Origin: Gammaproteobacteria bacterium
Lineage (GTDB): Bacteria > Pseudomonadota > Gammaproteobacteria > Chromatiales > Chromatiaceae
Length of the DNA: 64,000 bases
Assembly: GCA_011389885.1 (NCBI GenBank)
Contig: JAABTK010000013.1
Location: 1-64,000 of the forward strand
Direction of reading: 5' to 3'
The notes under the pieces: generated by a model
The model's input: only the letters and a program-made list of their open reading frames with translations
The model's database searches: none
What the model was told of the DNA's origin: nothing
Translations under genes and position numbers: made by a program
In this document: piece after piece, positions 56,643-64,000 of the stretch
Position numbering within the stretch: position 1 is the first letter of the stretch
Layout: each line of letters starts with the position of its first letter

Positions 56643-58136
56643 CTAGGTTGAAAGCCTGGCGTAGATCTGGTTGCGGCGGTGCAGTCGGGCCGCGAGTTCA
56701 GGGTCCGCTTGGTCCCAGGTGAAGCGCCAACGCCAATTGCCGTCAACGGTGCCGGGGAGGTTCATGCGGTGGTTGCCGTCGAGGCCGAGCAGGTCTTGCA
56801 TCGGGATCACCGCGAGGCGGGCGCAAGAGGCCAGGGCGGTGCGGATCAGCGGCAGCGGCATGGCCTCGCCGGGGCGGCCGAGGAATTCATCCACTAGGCC
56901 GCGGAAGTGATCGTCGAGGCTGGCGTACCAACCGAGGCTGGTGTCGTTGTCGTGGGTGCCGGTGTAGACCACGCTGTCGGGCTCGTGGTTGAAGGGCAAA
57001 TAGGGGTTGTCGGGGTCGCCGGAAAACGCGAATTGCAGGATCTTCATGCCCGGCAGGCGGTATTTTCGGCGCAGGGCATCGACCTCGTCGGTGATTACGC
57101 CGAGGTCTTCCGCCACCAGCGGCAGCGGGTCGTAGATGCGGTGCAGGTGGGCGAAGAGTGCGTCGCCGGGGGCCTGGACCCACTGGCCGTTCATCGCGTG
57201 GTCGTCGGCGGCGGGGATCTCCCAATAGGCCTCGAAGCCGCGGAAGTGGTCGATGCGGATGAGGTCGAAGACCTGGAGTTGGGTCTTGATGCGTTGCTCC
57301 CAAAAGCTGAAGCCGGTTTCCTGAAGGCGGTCCCAGTCATACAGGGGGTTGCCCCAGCGCTGGCCGGTATCCGAGAAGTAGTCGGGCGGGACGCCGGCGA
57401 CCACTGTGGGGTGGCCGTGCTGGTCGAGGTGGAACAGATCCTGTTGGGCCCAGACCTCGGCGCTGTCATGGGCCACGAAGATGGGCATGTCGCCGAAGAG
57501 CTGCACCCCGCGCTCGTTGGCGTAGCGCTTGAGCGCGGCCCATTGGTCGAAGAACAGGAACTGCTCGAAGGCGATGAACTCGATGTCTTGCCGCAGGCGG
57601 GAACGGGCCTGCGCCAGGGCCTCGGGCTCGCGGTTGCGCAGCGGCGCCGGCCAGTCCCACCAGCCGCGGCCTTGGTGTTCGTCGTGAATCGCCCGGTACA
57701 GCGCATAGGCGTGCAGCCAATAGCCCTGGAGGTTGACGAAGGCGGCCAGTTCCTCGCGTTGTTCGGGGCTGGCGACGGCGTTGAAATTGGCCCAGGCGGT
57801 GAGCAGCAGTTGGTGCTTTTGCTCGTCGCCCAGGGTGGCGTGGGTCAGCGCCTCCGGTTCCAGCCAGCCGCGCTCCACGATGGGCTGGAGATCGATCAGG
57901 CGCGGTTCGCCGGCATGCGCGGAGTTGGTCTGGTAGGGCGAACCGTCGTCCCCGGTGGGGCCGATGGGCAGCATCTGCCAGATGCTGAAGCCGCCGGCGA
58001 CCAAAAAGTCGGTGAACCGAAAGGCCTCGGGACCGAGGGAGCCGGTGGCCCCGGGTCCGGGCAGTGAGGTGATGTGTAGCAGTACGCCGGCGCGGCGGCG
58101 GGCGAGGCACTGATGCGGCTGTTGCTCTTCCGACAT
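56643..58136 (-). CDS. malQ: 4-alpha-glucanotransferase (amylomaltase, GH77)
   Basis: Transfers alpha-1,4-glucan segments between maltodextrins. The 497-residue protein has LLHITSLPGPGATGSLGPEA at the start, the acidic catalytic region in LFGDMPIFVAHDSAEVWA, LIRIDHFRGFEAYWEIPA, and LVAEDLGVITDEVDALR. The active-site Asp and Glu of GH77 fall in the second and fourth of these. Its length is that of the short bacterial type. With GlgC and the GH57 enzyme it serves glycogen turnover. Confidence 0.96.
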   Translation of the reverse strand: MSEEQQPHQCLARRRAGVLLHITSLPGPGATGSLGPEAFRFTDFLVAGGFSIWQMLPIGPTGDDGSPYQTNSAHAGEPRLIDLQPIVERGWLEPEALTHATLGDEQKHQLLLTAWANFNAVASPEQREELAAFVNLQGYWLHAYALYRAIHDEHQGRGWWDWPAPLRNREPEALAQARSRLRQDIEFIAFEQFLFFDQWAALKRYANERGVQLFGDMPIFVAHDSAEVWAQQDLFHLDQHGHPTVVAGVPPDYFSDTGQRWGNPLYDWDRLQETGFSFWEQRIKTQLQVFDLIRIDHFRGFEAYWEIPAADDHAMNGQWVQAPGDALFAHLHRIYDPLPLVAEDLGVITDEVDALRRKYRLPGMKILQFAFSGDPDNPYLPFNHEPDSVVYTGTHDNDTSLGWYASLDDHFRGLVDEFLGRPGEAMPLPLIRTALASCARLAVIPMQDLLGLDGNHRMNLPGTVDGNWRWRFTWDQADPELAARLHRRNQIYARLST

Positions 58137-58216
58137 CCCTTGTTCTCTATGGTTTGACTAGGTTGAATCAATGGTTCTGCGGGCGTTCAAGGCCCTGCCC
58201 AGGGGCTGGTCCGGGG

Positions 58217-59911
58217 TCAATTCCGGCGCATGACGCCTCCTCGGTCCGGCGTGCCGGCGCCCTGGACGAAGGGTTGCTCCAGGTCGGCCGGCGGCGTCTC
58301 ACCTAATAGTTTATACAATTGCGTGAGTTGGCGGCGGAACAGCTTCTCAAATTCGGACACCACTGGGCCGGGATTGTAATCGCCGAACCACCAGAACCAG
58401 TCCGAGCCCTCGCAGGTGGCGAGTTGGAGTTCGGCCTCGGCGCGGCGCTGCGGGTCCAGTGCGTCGGCGGCCATGACCCGGTCGAAGACGTGTTTGGCCT
58501 CGATTAGCATATCCCAAGCGCGGTTTTTGTCGCGGTCGCCGATCCAGGTGGAGAAGGTGCCGTAAACCCAACTGCCGGCCACCAGCCGGCTCAGTGAAGC
58601 GCCCGGCGCGGTGCGCCGATCGAGAAAATCGGAAAAGGTCGTGAGCCGCAGTCGCGGGTGTTCGCCCAAGCGGGCGTACAGGGTGCGCAGGAAATACCAG
58701 CCATTGCGCGGGTAGTATTCCCAGGCGTTTTCGCCATCCATAATGATGGGGACGATGCGGTTGGGCTGGGCGACGGTGGCGTCGTCGATGCGCTCCAGGT
58801 GTTCGATCAGGTTATCGACCGCGTCGTCCGCGTGCCAGTCGGAGAAGGTGAAGCCGATTAGGTCGGAGAGGCCGTCGTCGCGGAAAAAGCAGGTGAGCGC
58901 ATTGTCGTGTACGCGGTATGGGGCATAGGTGTAGTTCGCCGGCGGCTCGGCCTCGGCGGTGGATAGGCTGTGCTGCAATACGGTCTGGCCGCTGGCGGCC
59001 CAGCGGAAGCCTTCCTCCTCCAGGATGCGCAGCGCGGCGGCGCTCACCCCGCCTTCAGAGGGCCAACACCCGGCGGGGCGATGGCCGAAATGCTTCTCGA
59101 ACACCTCGATCCCCTTGCGCACATGCCAGCGTGCGCGGGCCTCGCCGCCGGGGTAGTGGTCGGCCGCCGGCAGCACCGCATCCGGCATGGCGTCGCGGGT
59201 GCTTTGGAGGTCGAGCAGCAGGGGGACGATGGGGTGGGCATAGGGGGAGACGGTCAGCTCCACCCGCCCGCTGGCGGCGAGGGCCTTGTAGCGGGGCACG
59301 ATGCCCCGCAACAGATCGCCGATCAGCGCCACCAGGCGTTGGCGGTCGTCGGGGCTGAAATTGCGCTCCTTCTTTTCCAGCCCAATGATCAGCGAGTGTG
59401 CGCGCGGGAACTCGCCCATCCAGGCCAGGTGATACCACACCAGCAGGTCGCTCAGGTACTGGTCGCTGAAGTAGGGCAGGGTGAGCGGGCGGGCGTCAAT
59501 GCCGCGGGCGGTCTCGGCCAGCTCGCTGAACATCGCAAAGCGCCCGATCAGGTGGTGCTCATTGGCCCGCAGGCAATCGCGGATCAGCTCCAGCCTAGAC
59601 GCGTCGTCCGCTGGCAGGCCGGGGCCGGCCAGGCCCCGAAGCAGGCGGTCCCTAATGCGCTCGCCGCGTTGCAGCCAGGCATCGATTTGCACCACATAGT
59701 CGTCGATTTGCTCCAGCAGCACAGGCCCGAAGTTGACCGTGGCGCGGGCCTGCGGCTCGGCCTCCAGGTGGCTGGCCATGTCCGTATAGTCCTTAATCCC
59801 GTGCAGATAGACCCAGGGCAGTTGAAAGTCGCTGCGGTCCGGGCCGCGATAATCGGGCTGGTGCATGTGCCAGCAAAGCGCCACGTCCAGCGGCGCCGGG
59901 CTATCGGACAT
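58217..59911 (-). CDS. Glycoside hydrolase family 57 protein
   Basis: The product has 564 residues. [14 protein letters not shown] holds the first GH57 motif (HxHQP). [20 protein letters not shown] carries the probable nucleophile Glu. [20 protein letters not shown] is a further conserved motif. GH57 enzymes are alpha-amylases, amylopullulanases, branching enzymes or 4-alpha-glucanotransferases. The genes around it suggest a role in glycogen synthesis or breakdown; length and missing extra domains do not allow a choice. Its start overlaps the end of glgC by 11 bases. Confidence 0.92.
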   Translation of the reverse strand: MSDSPAPLDVALCWHMHQPDYRGPDRSDFQLPWVYLHGIKDYTDMASHLEAEPQARATVNFGPVLLEQIDDYVVQIDAWLQRGERIRDRLLRGLAGPGLPADDASRLELIRDCLRANEHHLIGRFAMFSELAETARGIDARPLTLPYFSDQYLSDLLVWYHLAWMGEFPRAHSLIIGLEKKERNFSPDDRQRLVALIGDLLRGIVPRYKALAASGRVELTVSPYAHPIVPLLLDLQSTRDAMPDAVLPAADHYPGGEARARWHVRKGIEVFEKHFGHRPAGCWPSEGGVSAAALRILEEEGFRWAASGQTVLQHSLSTAEAEPPANYTYAPYRVHDNALTCFFRDDGLSDLIGFTFSDWHADDAVDNLIEHLERIDDATVAQPNRIVPIIMDGENAWEYYPRNGWYFLRTLYARLGEHPRLRLTTFSDFLDRRTAPGASLSRLVAGSWVYGTFSTWIGDRDKNRAWDMLIEAKHVFDRVMAADALDPQRRAEAELQLATCEGSDWFWWFGDYNPGPVVSEFEKLFRRQLTQLYKLLGETPPADLEQPFVQGAGTPDRGGVMRRN

Positions 59912-61220
59912 AGTTTCGTTCCTGGCCCAGCATCTCCGGCGTCACCAACACCACGCCGCCCTCGGAGACCGTGAATCGCTTGGCGTCTTGCGCCGCGTCT
60001 TCGCCGATGACGGTGCCTTCCGGGATATCGCAATGGCTATCGATCACCGCCTTGGTGATGCGGCAATTGCGACCGATGTTTACGTCCGGCAGCACCACGC
60101 AGTCGCGAACCTCGCTATAGGAGTTCACGCGCACGTTCGAGAACAGCAGCGAATGCCGCACCGCCGAGCCGGAGATGATGCAGCCGCCGGAGACCATGGA
60201 ATCGATGGCCTTGCCCCGGCGCTCCGGTTTCGCATCCACGGCATCGTCATCGAACACGAACTTGGCTGGCGGCAGTTGTTCCTGATAGGTCCAGATGGGC
60301 CAGGTCTTATCGTACAGATTCAGCTCCGGCACCACCCCGATCAGCTCCAGGTTGGCCTCCCAGAACGCGTCCACCGTGCCCACGTCGCGCCAATAGGCCT
60401 GCCGGCCGGACTTCGGATCGCGGAAGCGATAGGCCATCACCCGGTACTTGTCGATGATCTCCGGGATGATGTCCTTACCGAAATCGTGGGATGAGCTGCG
60501 GGTGTCGGCGTCCTTGATCAACTGCTCGAACAGGAACTGGCGGTTAAAGACATAGATCCCCATCGAGGCCAGAGCGCGCTCCGGATCGTCGGGCATCGAC
60601 TTGGGCGCCTGCGGCTTTTCCTGAAACTCAATCACGCGCAGGCCGTTTTCGCCGCAGCCCGGCAACGGGTCTTCGCTGCGCACCCCCATCACCCCGAAAG
60701 CCTTGGCCGTGTCCAGGTCCACCTGCAGGCAGCCCACGGTCATGTCGGCCCCGCTCTCCACATGATAGGCCAGCATCGGGCCGTAATCCATGCGATAGAT
60801 ATGGTCGCCGGCCAGGATCAGGATATAATCCGGGTTATGGTTGCGGAAAATGTCCAGGTTTTGGTACACCGCGTCCGCAGTGCCGGCGTACCAGTTGTTT
60901 TCAATCCGCTGCTGGGCCGGCAACAGCTCCACGAACTCGTTGAACTCGCCGCGCATGAAGCCCCAACCCTTTTGGATGTGCAGGATTAGCGAGTGGGCCT
61001 TGTACTGCGTCAGCACGCCGATGCGGCGGATGCCCGAGTTCACGCAATTTGACAAGGGGAAATCGATGATGTGGAACTTGCCGCCAAAGGGCACGGCCGG
61101 CTTGGCCCGCCACTTGGTCAGGTGACTCAAGCGGGAACCGCGGCCTCCTGCCAGGATCAGGGCCAAGGTATTCTTAGTCAGCTCGCTTACGAAGCGCATG
61201 TTCTGCTGTTCGGCGCTCAT
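59901..61220 (-). CDS. glgC: Glucose-1-phosphate adenylyltransferase (ADP-glucose pyrophosphorylase)
   Basis: Makes ADP-glucose, the committed step of bacterial glycogen synthesis. The 439-residue protein has [55 protein letters not shown] and [11 protein letters not shown]. The C-terminal left-handed beta-helix carries [19 protein letters not shown]. It is the first gene of the minus-strand group and should be allosterically controlled by glycolytic intermediates, as in the family. glgA and glgB are not in the window. Confidence 0.97.
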   Translation of the reverse strand: MSAEQQNMRFVSELTKNTLALILAGGRGSRLSHLTKWRAKPAVPFGGKFHIIDFPLSNCVNSGIRRIGVLTQYKAHSLILHIQKGWGFMRGEFNEFVELLPAQQRIENNWYAGTADAVYQNLDIFRNHNPDYILILAGDHIYRMDYGPMLAYHVESGADMTVGCLQVDLDTAKAFGVMGVRSEDPLPGCGENGLRVIEFQEKPQAPKSMPDDPERALASMGIYVFNRQFLFEQLIKDADTRSSSHDFGKDIIPEIIDKYRVMAYRFRDPKSGRQAYWRDVGTVDAFWEANLELIGVVPELNLYDKTWPIWTYQEQLPPAKFVFDDDAVDAKPERRGKAIDSMVSGGCIISGSAVRHSLLFSNVRVNSYSEVRDCVVLPDVNIGRNCRITKAVIDSHCDIPEGTVIGEDAAQDAKRFTVSEGGVVLVTPEMLGQERNYVR

Positions 61221-61540
61221 TTTCCGTAACCTCTTTTAATGCTCGAAGGGGGTGTTGCGACACTAGCGATCACCGCCGGTCATGATAAAGCTTCTTTCCA
61301 TAAAGGAATATGACTGTTTCATGAAGTCATGGGCTCTGGGGGCATGAGAACCGCTCGCCCGCACCATACCGAGAATCTACCATGATCTGAGGGGCTCCCG
61401 CTATGACGGAAGTCGCCCCATTGCAGAGCGGCGCTTGACGCAACGGCCCCTGGAGGCCATCTTATCCGCCCGAATCATCGCGAAAATCCCGGCAGCGCCC
61501 CCCCGGCGCGCAGTCAGACGACGGAGGCAAAGGCCCCTGC
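61221..61540. other. Divergent glgC-dcd promoter region
   Basis: No gene is seen. It is partly AT-rich (61265-61330, with TTTCCATAAAGGAATATGAC), as expected for promoters of glgC on the minus strand. A GACGGAGG near 61509 is the ribosome binding region for dcd, although its distance to the ATG at 61541 is long. Confidence 0.5.
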
Positions 61541-62107
61541 ATGAGCATCAAATCAGACCGCTGGATCCGCCGCATGGCGGCCCAGTACAGCATGATCGAA
61601 CCCTTCGAGGCGGGCCAGGTCCGCGAACTCGACGGCCAGCGGGTGATCTCCTTCGGCACATCGAGCTACGGCTACGACATTCGCTGCGCAAGCGAATTCA
61701 AGATCTTCACCAACATCAACTCCGCCATCGTCGACCCGAAGAATTTCGACGCCAACAGCTTCGTCGATGTCCGCTCCGACGTCTGCATCATCCCGCCCAA
61801 CTCCTTCGCCCTCGCGCGCACCGTGGAATACCTGCGCATCCCGCGCAACGTGCTCACCATCTGCCTGGGCAAATCCACCTACGCCCGCTGCGGCATCATC
61901 GTCAACGTCACCCCCCTGGAACCCGAGTGGGAAGGCCATGTCACCCTGGAGTTCTCCAACACCACCCCGCTGCCGGCCAAGATCTACGCCAACGAAGGCG
62001 TGGCCCAAATCCTGTTCTTCGAATCCGACGAAGTCTGCGAGACTTCCTACCTCGACCGCGGCGGCAAATACCACGGCCAGCGCGGGGTCACCCTCCCGCG
62101 CCCCTGA
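61541..62107 (+). CDS. dcd: dCTP deaminase
   Basis: Converts dCTP to dUTP, the main source of dUMP for thymidylate synthesis in gammaproteobacteria. The 188-residue trimeric enzyme starts [20 protein letters not shown]. It has [40 protein letters not shown] and [20 protein letters not shown] with the catalytic Glu region. A truncated tRNA-Asn follows 76 bp downstream. Confidence 0.97.
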   Translation: MSIKSDRWIRRMAAQYSMIEPFEAGQVRELDGQRVISFGTSSYGYDIRCASEFKIFTNINSAIVDPKNFDANSFVDVRSDVCIIPPNSFALARTVEYLRIPRNVLTICLGKSTYARCGIIVNVTPLEPEWEGHVTLEFSNTTPLPAKIYANEGVAQILFFESDEVCETSYLDRGGKYHGQRGVTLPRP

Positions 62108-62183
62108 CACGCCGGATCAAAAAAGACCGCAGCAAGGGTTGGCGCCCCGAGGGCGGCATCTAATATACGCGCCTCAACACAAT

Positions 62184-62223
62184 TCCCCGGTAGCTCAGTT
62201 GGTAGAGCAAGCGGCTGTTAACC
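62184..62223 (+). pseudogene. tRNA-Asn (GTT), cut in the anticodon stem
   Basis: The 5' half is intact: TCCCCGG acceptor strand, D arm GCTC...GAGC, anticodon stem AGCGG and loop CTGTTAA with anticodon GTT. After two bases of the 3' anticodon strand (CC) the sequence becomes unrelated (AAGGATGAAC). The expected CGCT, T arm and CCGGGGA acceptor strand are nowhere in the rest of the window. This is a tRNA remnant, or one half of a tRNA split by an insertion that continues beyond 64000. Confidence 0.85.
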
Positions 62224-62444
62224 AAGGATGAACATGAGTGAATGACTGCAGCCCCGAGAACAAGCTCCGCGCCGAAGTCGTTGCGCAGGACTTTTGTGGT
62301 ATGCCGACCTGCTTAGGAAACGGGGAAGGCCGATGTCCCATGGGAAGAAACGAGTAGATGCACCATGGGGAGCGCCGGGGTAAGGGTCCAGGCACCTGGA
62401 GAAAGATTCGCGGAGATAACGCCGGGAAGGGCCTCCTTCCAGCA
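62224..62444 (+). other. Unidentified structured segment after the tRNA-Asn half
   Basis: About 220 bases have no protein-like frame but several strong stems: CCCATGG (62339 area) with CCATGGG, CCAGG with CCTGG around a three-base loop (62388-62400), and GGAAGG with CCTTCC around GCCT (62425-62440). The junction lies inside a tRNA. The density of stems and GAAA-like loops suggests the 5' part of a structured mobile RNA such as a group II intron or an IscB-type omega RNA. No reverse transcriptase, domain V or nuclease gene is found in the window, so this is only a hypothesis. Confidence 0.4.
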
Positions 62445-62540
62445 AAAAACAACGTGGAGGTTGAGCCTTTAGGCGGGCCCCGGGCGGAACGAAGCCGGCC
62501 AAGGCCTCAACCTCCTCGCTAAGACACGGCCGGACTAAAG
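62445..62540 (+). repeat. 96-bp dispersed hairpin repeat, copy A
   Basis: It begins AAAAACAACGTGGAGG and ends ACGGCCGGACTAAAG. The arms GGAGGTTGAG and CTCAACCTCC are complementary. It matches 63794-63889 almost base for base. Confidence 0.85.
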
Positions 62541-62552
62541 CCGCAATGCTTG

Positions 62553-62635
62553 AGTGGGGATGGTGCGTTACGGCGCGCGGAGGGTTTCGTGCAAGGTTCA
62601 ATGTCCGTGCCGGCGCGCCTAACGCACCCTACGCA
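62553..62635 (+). repeat. 83-bp dispersed hairpin repeat, copy A
   Basis: GGTGCGTTACGGCGCGC and GGCGCGCCTAACGCACC form the arms of an imperfect hairpin. It matches 63630-63711. Shorter GGTGCGTTA pieces occur at 63515 and 63603. Confidence 0.85.
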
Positions 62636-62650
62636 CTAGCGAGAATTGCC

Positions 62651-63238
62651 CTACGAAGCGGCTTGCGCCAGGGAAAAATCCACATTTTCATAGAGTTCGG
62701 CTAGCGTGCAGCAAAAATCCACACTGGTAAAACAGATTTCCGTATCCGGCTGGCTATAGCTGAACAGCACCCAGCGCTGATCCCCTTCTTTGCGAAAGAT
62801 GTCTACATGATGTTCGCTCTGATCGACGAGCACATACTCCCGCAAGCCGGGAATCCGCCGATAGAATTCGAACTTCTTCCCCCGATCATAGCCCTCGGTA
62901 TTGCTGGAGAGAACCTCAATAATGAGGGTTGGATTGCGTTTGGCATAGTTGCCCTTGTGGTCATCCTCATCGCAAGTGACCATGACATCCGGATAGAAAT
63001 ATTTGGTCTCATCGGGCTGGATCTTCATGTCGCTGATATAGGCGCTGCATGGCGAGCCGCGTAGATGCGCCTTGAGCAGTGCGAAGGCATTCCCGGAAAT
63101 TTTCGCGTGGGTATCGCTGCCCCCAGCCACTGCGAAGAGTTCGCCGTCTATGTACTCGTGACGCACTTCCGCGGCCTTCTCTCCTTCCAGATACTCTTCG
63201 GGTGTGATCGCTTGTTTGGCGGCGGTTGCCTGCTCCAT
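62651..63238 (-). CDS. Uma2-family (DUF820) restriction-endonuclease-fold protein
   Basis: The product has 195 residues from ATG 63238 (MEQATAAKQAITPEEYLEGE), with AGGGGA upstream; the frame is open further but not protein-like. RHEYIDGELFAVAGGSDTHA, KYFYPDVMVTCDEDD with the PD motif, NPTLIIEVLSSNTEGYDRG and KFEFYRRIPGLREYVLVDQ give the PD-(D/E)xK core. It is a distant paralogue of the protein at 41893-42453. It is bracketed by directly repeated hairpin elements, which could have helped it move or multiply. Confidence 0.9.
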   Translation of the reverse strand: MEQATAAKQAITPEEYLEGEKAAEVRHEYIDGELFAVAGGSDTHAKISGNAFALLKAHLRGSPCSAYISDMKIQPDETKYFYPDVMVTCDEDDHKGNYAKRNPTLIIEVLSSNTEGYDRGKKFEFYRRIPGLREYVLVDQSEHHVDIFRKEGDQRWVLFSYSQPDTEICFTSVDFCCTLAELYENVDFSLAQAAS

Positions 63239-63629
63239 AAGAATCCCCTTAATCCGGAATTTACTGTGAGTCCACATGAGGGCTGCCAGTCCTTGAAGGA
63301 TTGGCAGTCCTGAGGCTGATTCACTTGTCGGGCTGACGATATAATCATCGTAATTGTAGCATGCATGAGATGATTGCTCAGCGAATTCGCAATCGACAAC
63401 CCAGCCAAACCCGCCAAAAGCCACGAATCTTCGTCAAGCCCCAACCGCTTGATGATCGGCGGCAATCCCCCCGCAAGCGACCCACGCCACCAGGCGCGGG
63501 TTTGGCGTAGGGTGCGTTAGCCCCGCCCTTGCAGGTACTGCGCGGTTTGAGATGTCGCTTTTGTTCGCGGATTCTCCAATGGTTGAAATCGCGCGCGGGG
63601 CGTAACGCACCATTTGCCGCAATGTTTGG

Positions 63630-63711
63630 GTGGGGATGGTGCGTTACGGCGCGCGGAGGGTTTCGTGCAAGGTTCAAGGTCCGTGCCGGCGCGCCTAACG
63701 CACCCTACGCT
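63630..63711 (+). repeat. 83-bp dispersed hairpin repeat, copy B
   Basis: Near-identical to 62553-62635, same orientation, about 1.08 kb away, flanking the Uma2 gene. Confidence 0.85.
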
Positions 63712-63793
63712 CTACGCTCTATAGTATAGCCCCTTTACCATTGTTGGAGAATATGTGACGGGCAGGTTCCAGCACGCCTGCGCCAAAGCAGCG

Positions 63794-63889
63794 AAAAACA
63801 ACGTGGAGGTTGAGCCTTTAGGCGGGCCCTGGGCGGAACGGCGCCGGCCAAGGCCTCAGCCTCCTCGCTCAGACACGGCCGGACTAAAG
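63794..63889 (+). repeat. 96-bp dispersed hairpin repeat, copy B
   Basis: Near-identical to 62445-62540, same orientation. Here the segment continues into CCGGACTAAAGTCCGG, the palindrome that is also part of the 112-bp repeat at 26581. Confidence 0.85.
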
Positions 63890-64000
63890 TCCGGACTCCG
63901 GCTTCAGTCAGCGCGGAACCCCGGAACCCAAATCAGAGGCCGAGGGATAATGAAACGCCAGGGAAACCCGCTTCGGGCGGCAGCGCCGCCCAGATGGGGC

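Larger units (their letters stand above)
63239..64000. other. Repeat-rich end of the window
   Basis: No gene is supported. The stretch contains small GTGCGTTAG pieces, the second copies of both hairpin repeats, and low-information sequence at the end. The first bases upstream of 63238 should hold the promoter of the Uma2 gene. Confidence 0.6.

Noticed and set aside
62224-64000. A complete group II intron in tRNA-Asn
   Set aside because: No reverse transcriptase gene, no domain V-like hairpin and no 3' tRNA half are found in the window; kept only as a hypothesis for the structured segment.

Overview
The window is GC-rich bacterial chromosome. Its gene order points to a gammaproteobacterium, probably Chromatiales-like: hemC-hemD, hemA-prfA-prmC, and ispE-tRNA-Gln-prs-rplY-pth are classic gammaproteobacterial neighbourhoods. 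The taxonomic order is an inference from this order, the GC content and the heavy load of intergenic repeats; no rRNA gene is present. There is no phage, plasmid, CRISPR array or intact insertion sequence.

Layout. 0.7-3.4 kb: tetrapyrrole genes hemC/hemD and an SDR protein. 3.4-4.4 kb: a gene-free kilobase built of dispersed repeats. 4.4-10.1 kb, minus strand: a secreted lectin-like protein, an FKBP-methyltransferase fusion, then hemA-prfA-prmC. 10.7-11.7 kb: a secreted protein with a Thr-rich linker. 12.0-17.1 kb, plus strand: TPR lipoprotein, ispE, tRNA-Gln, prs, rplY, pth. 17.2-21.1 kb: an EamA exporter and pyruvate phosphate dikinase. 21.3-25.9 kb: leuC, leuD and leuB, interrupted by an orphan polymorphic-toxin/immunity pair and a DUF433/DUF5615 toxin-antitoxin pair. 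26.8-31.1 kb: a large DUF349 coiled-coil protein divergent from a cyclic-nucleotide-binding/rhodanese protein. 31.1-35.6 kb: a broken ParE toxin and the overlapping DUF2339-DUF3999 membrane pair. 35.9-43.3 kb: a SAP-like protein next to a giant SNF2 helicase with an aberrant C-terminus, then a Uma2 nuclease-fold protein and an MtfA-type peptidase. 43.5-47.0 kb: accessory region with a MITE-like element, a frameshifted PIN toxin, a uracil-DNA glycosylase, an agmatinase and hicAB. 47.1-54.0 kb: a TAXI-type TRAP transporter whose binding protein is separated from its permease by a foreign-looking glycosylation cassette. 55.7-61.2 kb: glycogen/maltodextrin genes galU, malQ, GH57 and glgC. 61.5-64.0 kb: dcd, a tRNA-Asn cut inside the anticodon arm, an unidentified structured segment, and nested repeats around a second Uma2 gene.

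How it works together. The metabolic core supplies haem precursors, isoprenoids, PRPP, leucine and glycogen. Around it lie small toxin-antitoxin units, several of them degraded, placed inside or beside housekeeping operons. The spacers carry at least eight families of short dispersed repeats, many able to fold as hairpins.

Most striking for follow-up: the orphan toxin/immunity pair inside the leu operon; the SAP-like/SNF2 pair; the FKBP-methyltransferase fusion; the cassette splitting the TRAP operon; the truncated tRNA-Asn with its structured downstream RNA-like segment; and a short motif placed exactly at the 3' ends of three minus-strand genes.
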